NCBI GenBank assembly: GCA_013002105.1
Contig: JABDKS010000770.1
Location: 1 to 15,467 of the forward strand
DNA: 15,467 bases
Direction of reading: 5' to 3'
From: Pirellulaceae bacterium
GTDB lineage: Bacteria > Planctomycetota > Planctomycetia > Pirellulales > Pirellulaceae
The first letter of the stretch is position 1, and the number at the start of each line of letters is the position of its first letter. Positions 14,492 to 15,467 of this stretch are shown piece after piece. The position numbers and the translations under genes were made by a program. Under the pieces are notes generated by a model, which saw only the letters and a list, made by a program, of their open reading frames with translations, did not search any database and was not told where the DNA came from.

Positions 14492-15467
14492 ATGTCTGCC
14501 GGATCACTTCCATCAGGTGCGAAAGTTCGCGACCCGGGATTTCCGACTGAACGCGAAAACTACCTGACGAATTCCAAGGGGATTCTGACGTGGATGTTTA
14601 CGCTCGATCACAAACGCATCGGTGTGATGTACTTGATCGGTGTGACGTCTGCGTTTGCGTTTGCAGGGTTGTTGGCGCTTGCCATTCGCTTGCACTTGCT
14701 CAGCCCCGATGGCGCGATGTTCAGCGGGCCCGAAGCGAACAATATCTATAATCAGGTGTTCACGCTGCACGGTGCGGTGATGGTGTTTTTGTTCATCATC
14801 CCTAGTATCCCAGCGGCGCTCGGCAACTTTTTGGTGCCGGTGATGCTGGGGGCCAAGGATGTTGCGTTCCCCAGATTGAATCTGTGCAGTTTCTACCTGT
14901 GGGTAATTGGCGCGGTGTTCTTTCTGTTCGCACTGCTAGGTAGCCAACTCGATACGGGCTGGACCTTTTACACTCCTTACAGCACGACGACCGATACGTC
15001 GGTGATTGCGGCGACGATGGGGGCGTTTATTCTGGGTTTCAGTTCGATCTTTACCGGCCTGAATTTCATCGTGACGATCAACACGATGCGTCCGCCGGGG
15101 ATGACCTGGTTCCGTATGCCGTTGTTCTTGTGGGCGACGTATGCCACGAGCATCATTCAGGTGTTGGCTACGCCGGTTTTGGGGATCACGCTGTTGTTGT
15201 TGATCGCCGAACGAACGATGCACATCGGGATTTTTGATCCTGAATACAACGGTGACCCGGTCACCTTCCAACACTTCTTTTGGTTCTACAGCCACCCTGC
15301 CGTCTACATCATGATTTTGCCAGCCTTCGGCATCATCAGCGATCTGATCAGCGTGCATAGCCACAAGCGAATTTTTGGATATCGCTTTATCGCGTATTCC
15401 TCGATCGCGATTGCCTTGTTGGGCTTCCTGGTCTGGGGCCACCATATGTTTACAGCCGGGACGAGTT
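14492..15467 (+). CDS. coxA: Cytochrome c oxidase subunit I, A2-type (3' truncated by window end)
   Basis: CoxA reduces O2 to water at the heme a3-CuB centre and pumps protons. The first 325 residues are present; about 200-300 more are expected beyond the window. Visible landmarks are H93 in TLHGAVMVF (low-spin heme a ligand), [15 protein letters not shown] (266-280) with CuB ligand H268 and the cross-linked Tyr Y272, and WGHHMFTAG with CuB ligands H317 and H318. The usual Glu of GHPEVY is replaced (SHPAVY), and Tyr-Ser precede HP, the signature of A2-type oxidases such as Rhodothermus marinus caa3. D123 in [10 protein letters not shown] is the likely D-channel entry. At least six membrane helices are visible. 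The start is set by a GAGGT ribosome-binding site. It is the last gene seen and follows coxB after 90 bp. Confidence 0.95.
   Translation, partial: MSAGSLPSGAKVRDPGFPTERENYLTNSKGILTWMFTLDHKRIGVMYLIGVTSAFAFAGLLALAIRLHLLSPDGAMFSGPEANNIYNQVFTLHGAVMVFLFIIPSIPAALGNFLVPVMLGAKDVAFPRLNLCSFYLWVIGAVFFLFALLGSQLDTGWTFYTPYSTTTDTSVIAATMGAFILGFSSIFTGLNFIVTINTMRPPGMTWFRMPLFLWATYATSIIQVLATPVLGITLLLLIAERTMHIGIFDPEYNGDPVTFQHFFWFYSHPAVYIMILPAFGIISDLISVHSHKRIFGYRFIAYSSIAIALLGFLVWGHHMFTAGTS

Noticed and set aside
14936..15445. 169-codon open frame on the - strand at the right end
   Set aside because: It is antisense to coxA, whose heme and CuB ligands are intact; the product is Arg/Gln-rich with no domain.
1..15467. 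tRNA, rRNA, insertion sequence or prophage genes
   Set aside because: No cloverleaf-like sequence, rRNA segment, transposase or integrase motif was seen; the window is ordinary chromosomal metabolic DNA.

Overview
The window looks like a chromosomal segment from a planctomycete of the Rhodopirellula/Pirellulaceae type. The evidence is the gene order (alternative complex III followed by SCO and caa3 oxidase genes), a fused ActD-ActE subunit, the near absence of Shine-Dalgarno sequences, and an intergenic hairpin cassette of a kind I associate with that group. The organism call is an inference from these features; no rRNA or other marker gene is present.

Left part (1-2657): the tail of an unidentified + strand gene (3-215), a multi-hairpin intergenic cassette (276-366), a convergent CPBP-family intramembrane protease (573-1277, - strand), then, divergently, folK (1575-2657), whose HPPK domain carries an unusual C-terminal extension of about 190 residues. 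A gene-free stretch of about 370 bp (2658-3030) probably holds the promoter of the respiratory operon.

Right part (3031-15467, all + strand): a respiratory operon encoding a quinol-to-oxygen electron chain. In order it carries actA (pentaheme cytochrome c), actB (fused molybdopterin-like and iron-sulfur subunit with a Tat/lipoprotein leader), actC (NrfD-like quinol-site membrane subunit), an actD-actE fusion (membrane anchor plus monoheme cytochrome c), actF (second NrfD-like subunit), a one-TM protein of unknown function with an IPIDRAM motif and charged repeats, an SCO-type copper chaperone, coxB (CuA subunit fused to a cytochrome c domain) and coxA, cut by the window end. CoxA carries the YSHP form of the proton-channel motif, typical of A2-type oxidases. 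The expected route is menaquinol, ActC/ActF and ActB, the ActA/ActE hemes, the CoxB heme and CuA, then the heme a and heme a3-CuB site; SCO would supply copper to CuA.

The core system, an ACIII-caa3 respiratory module, is known. The less explained parts are the one-TM protein, an extra stretch of about 35 residues inside the CuA domain, charged or histidine-rich tails built from DNA tandem repeats on several proteins, a 19-bp hairpin between actDE and actF, and the eroded-looking extension of FolK.
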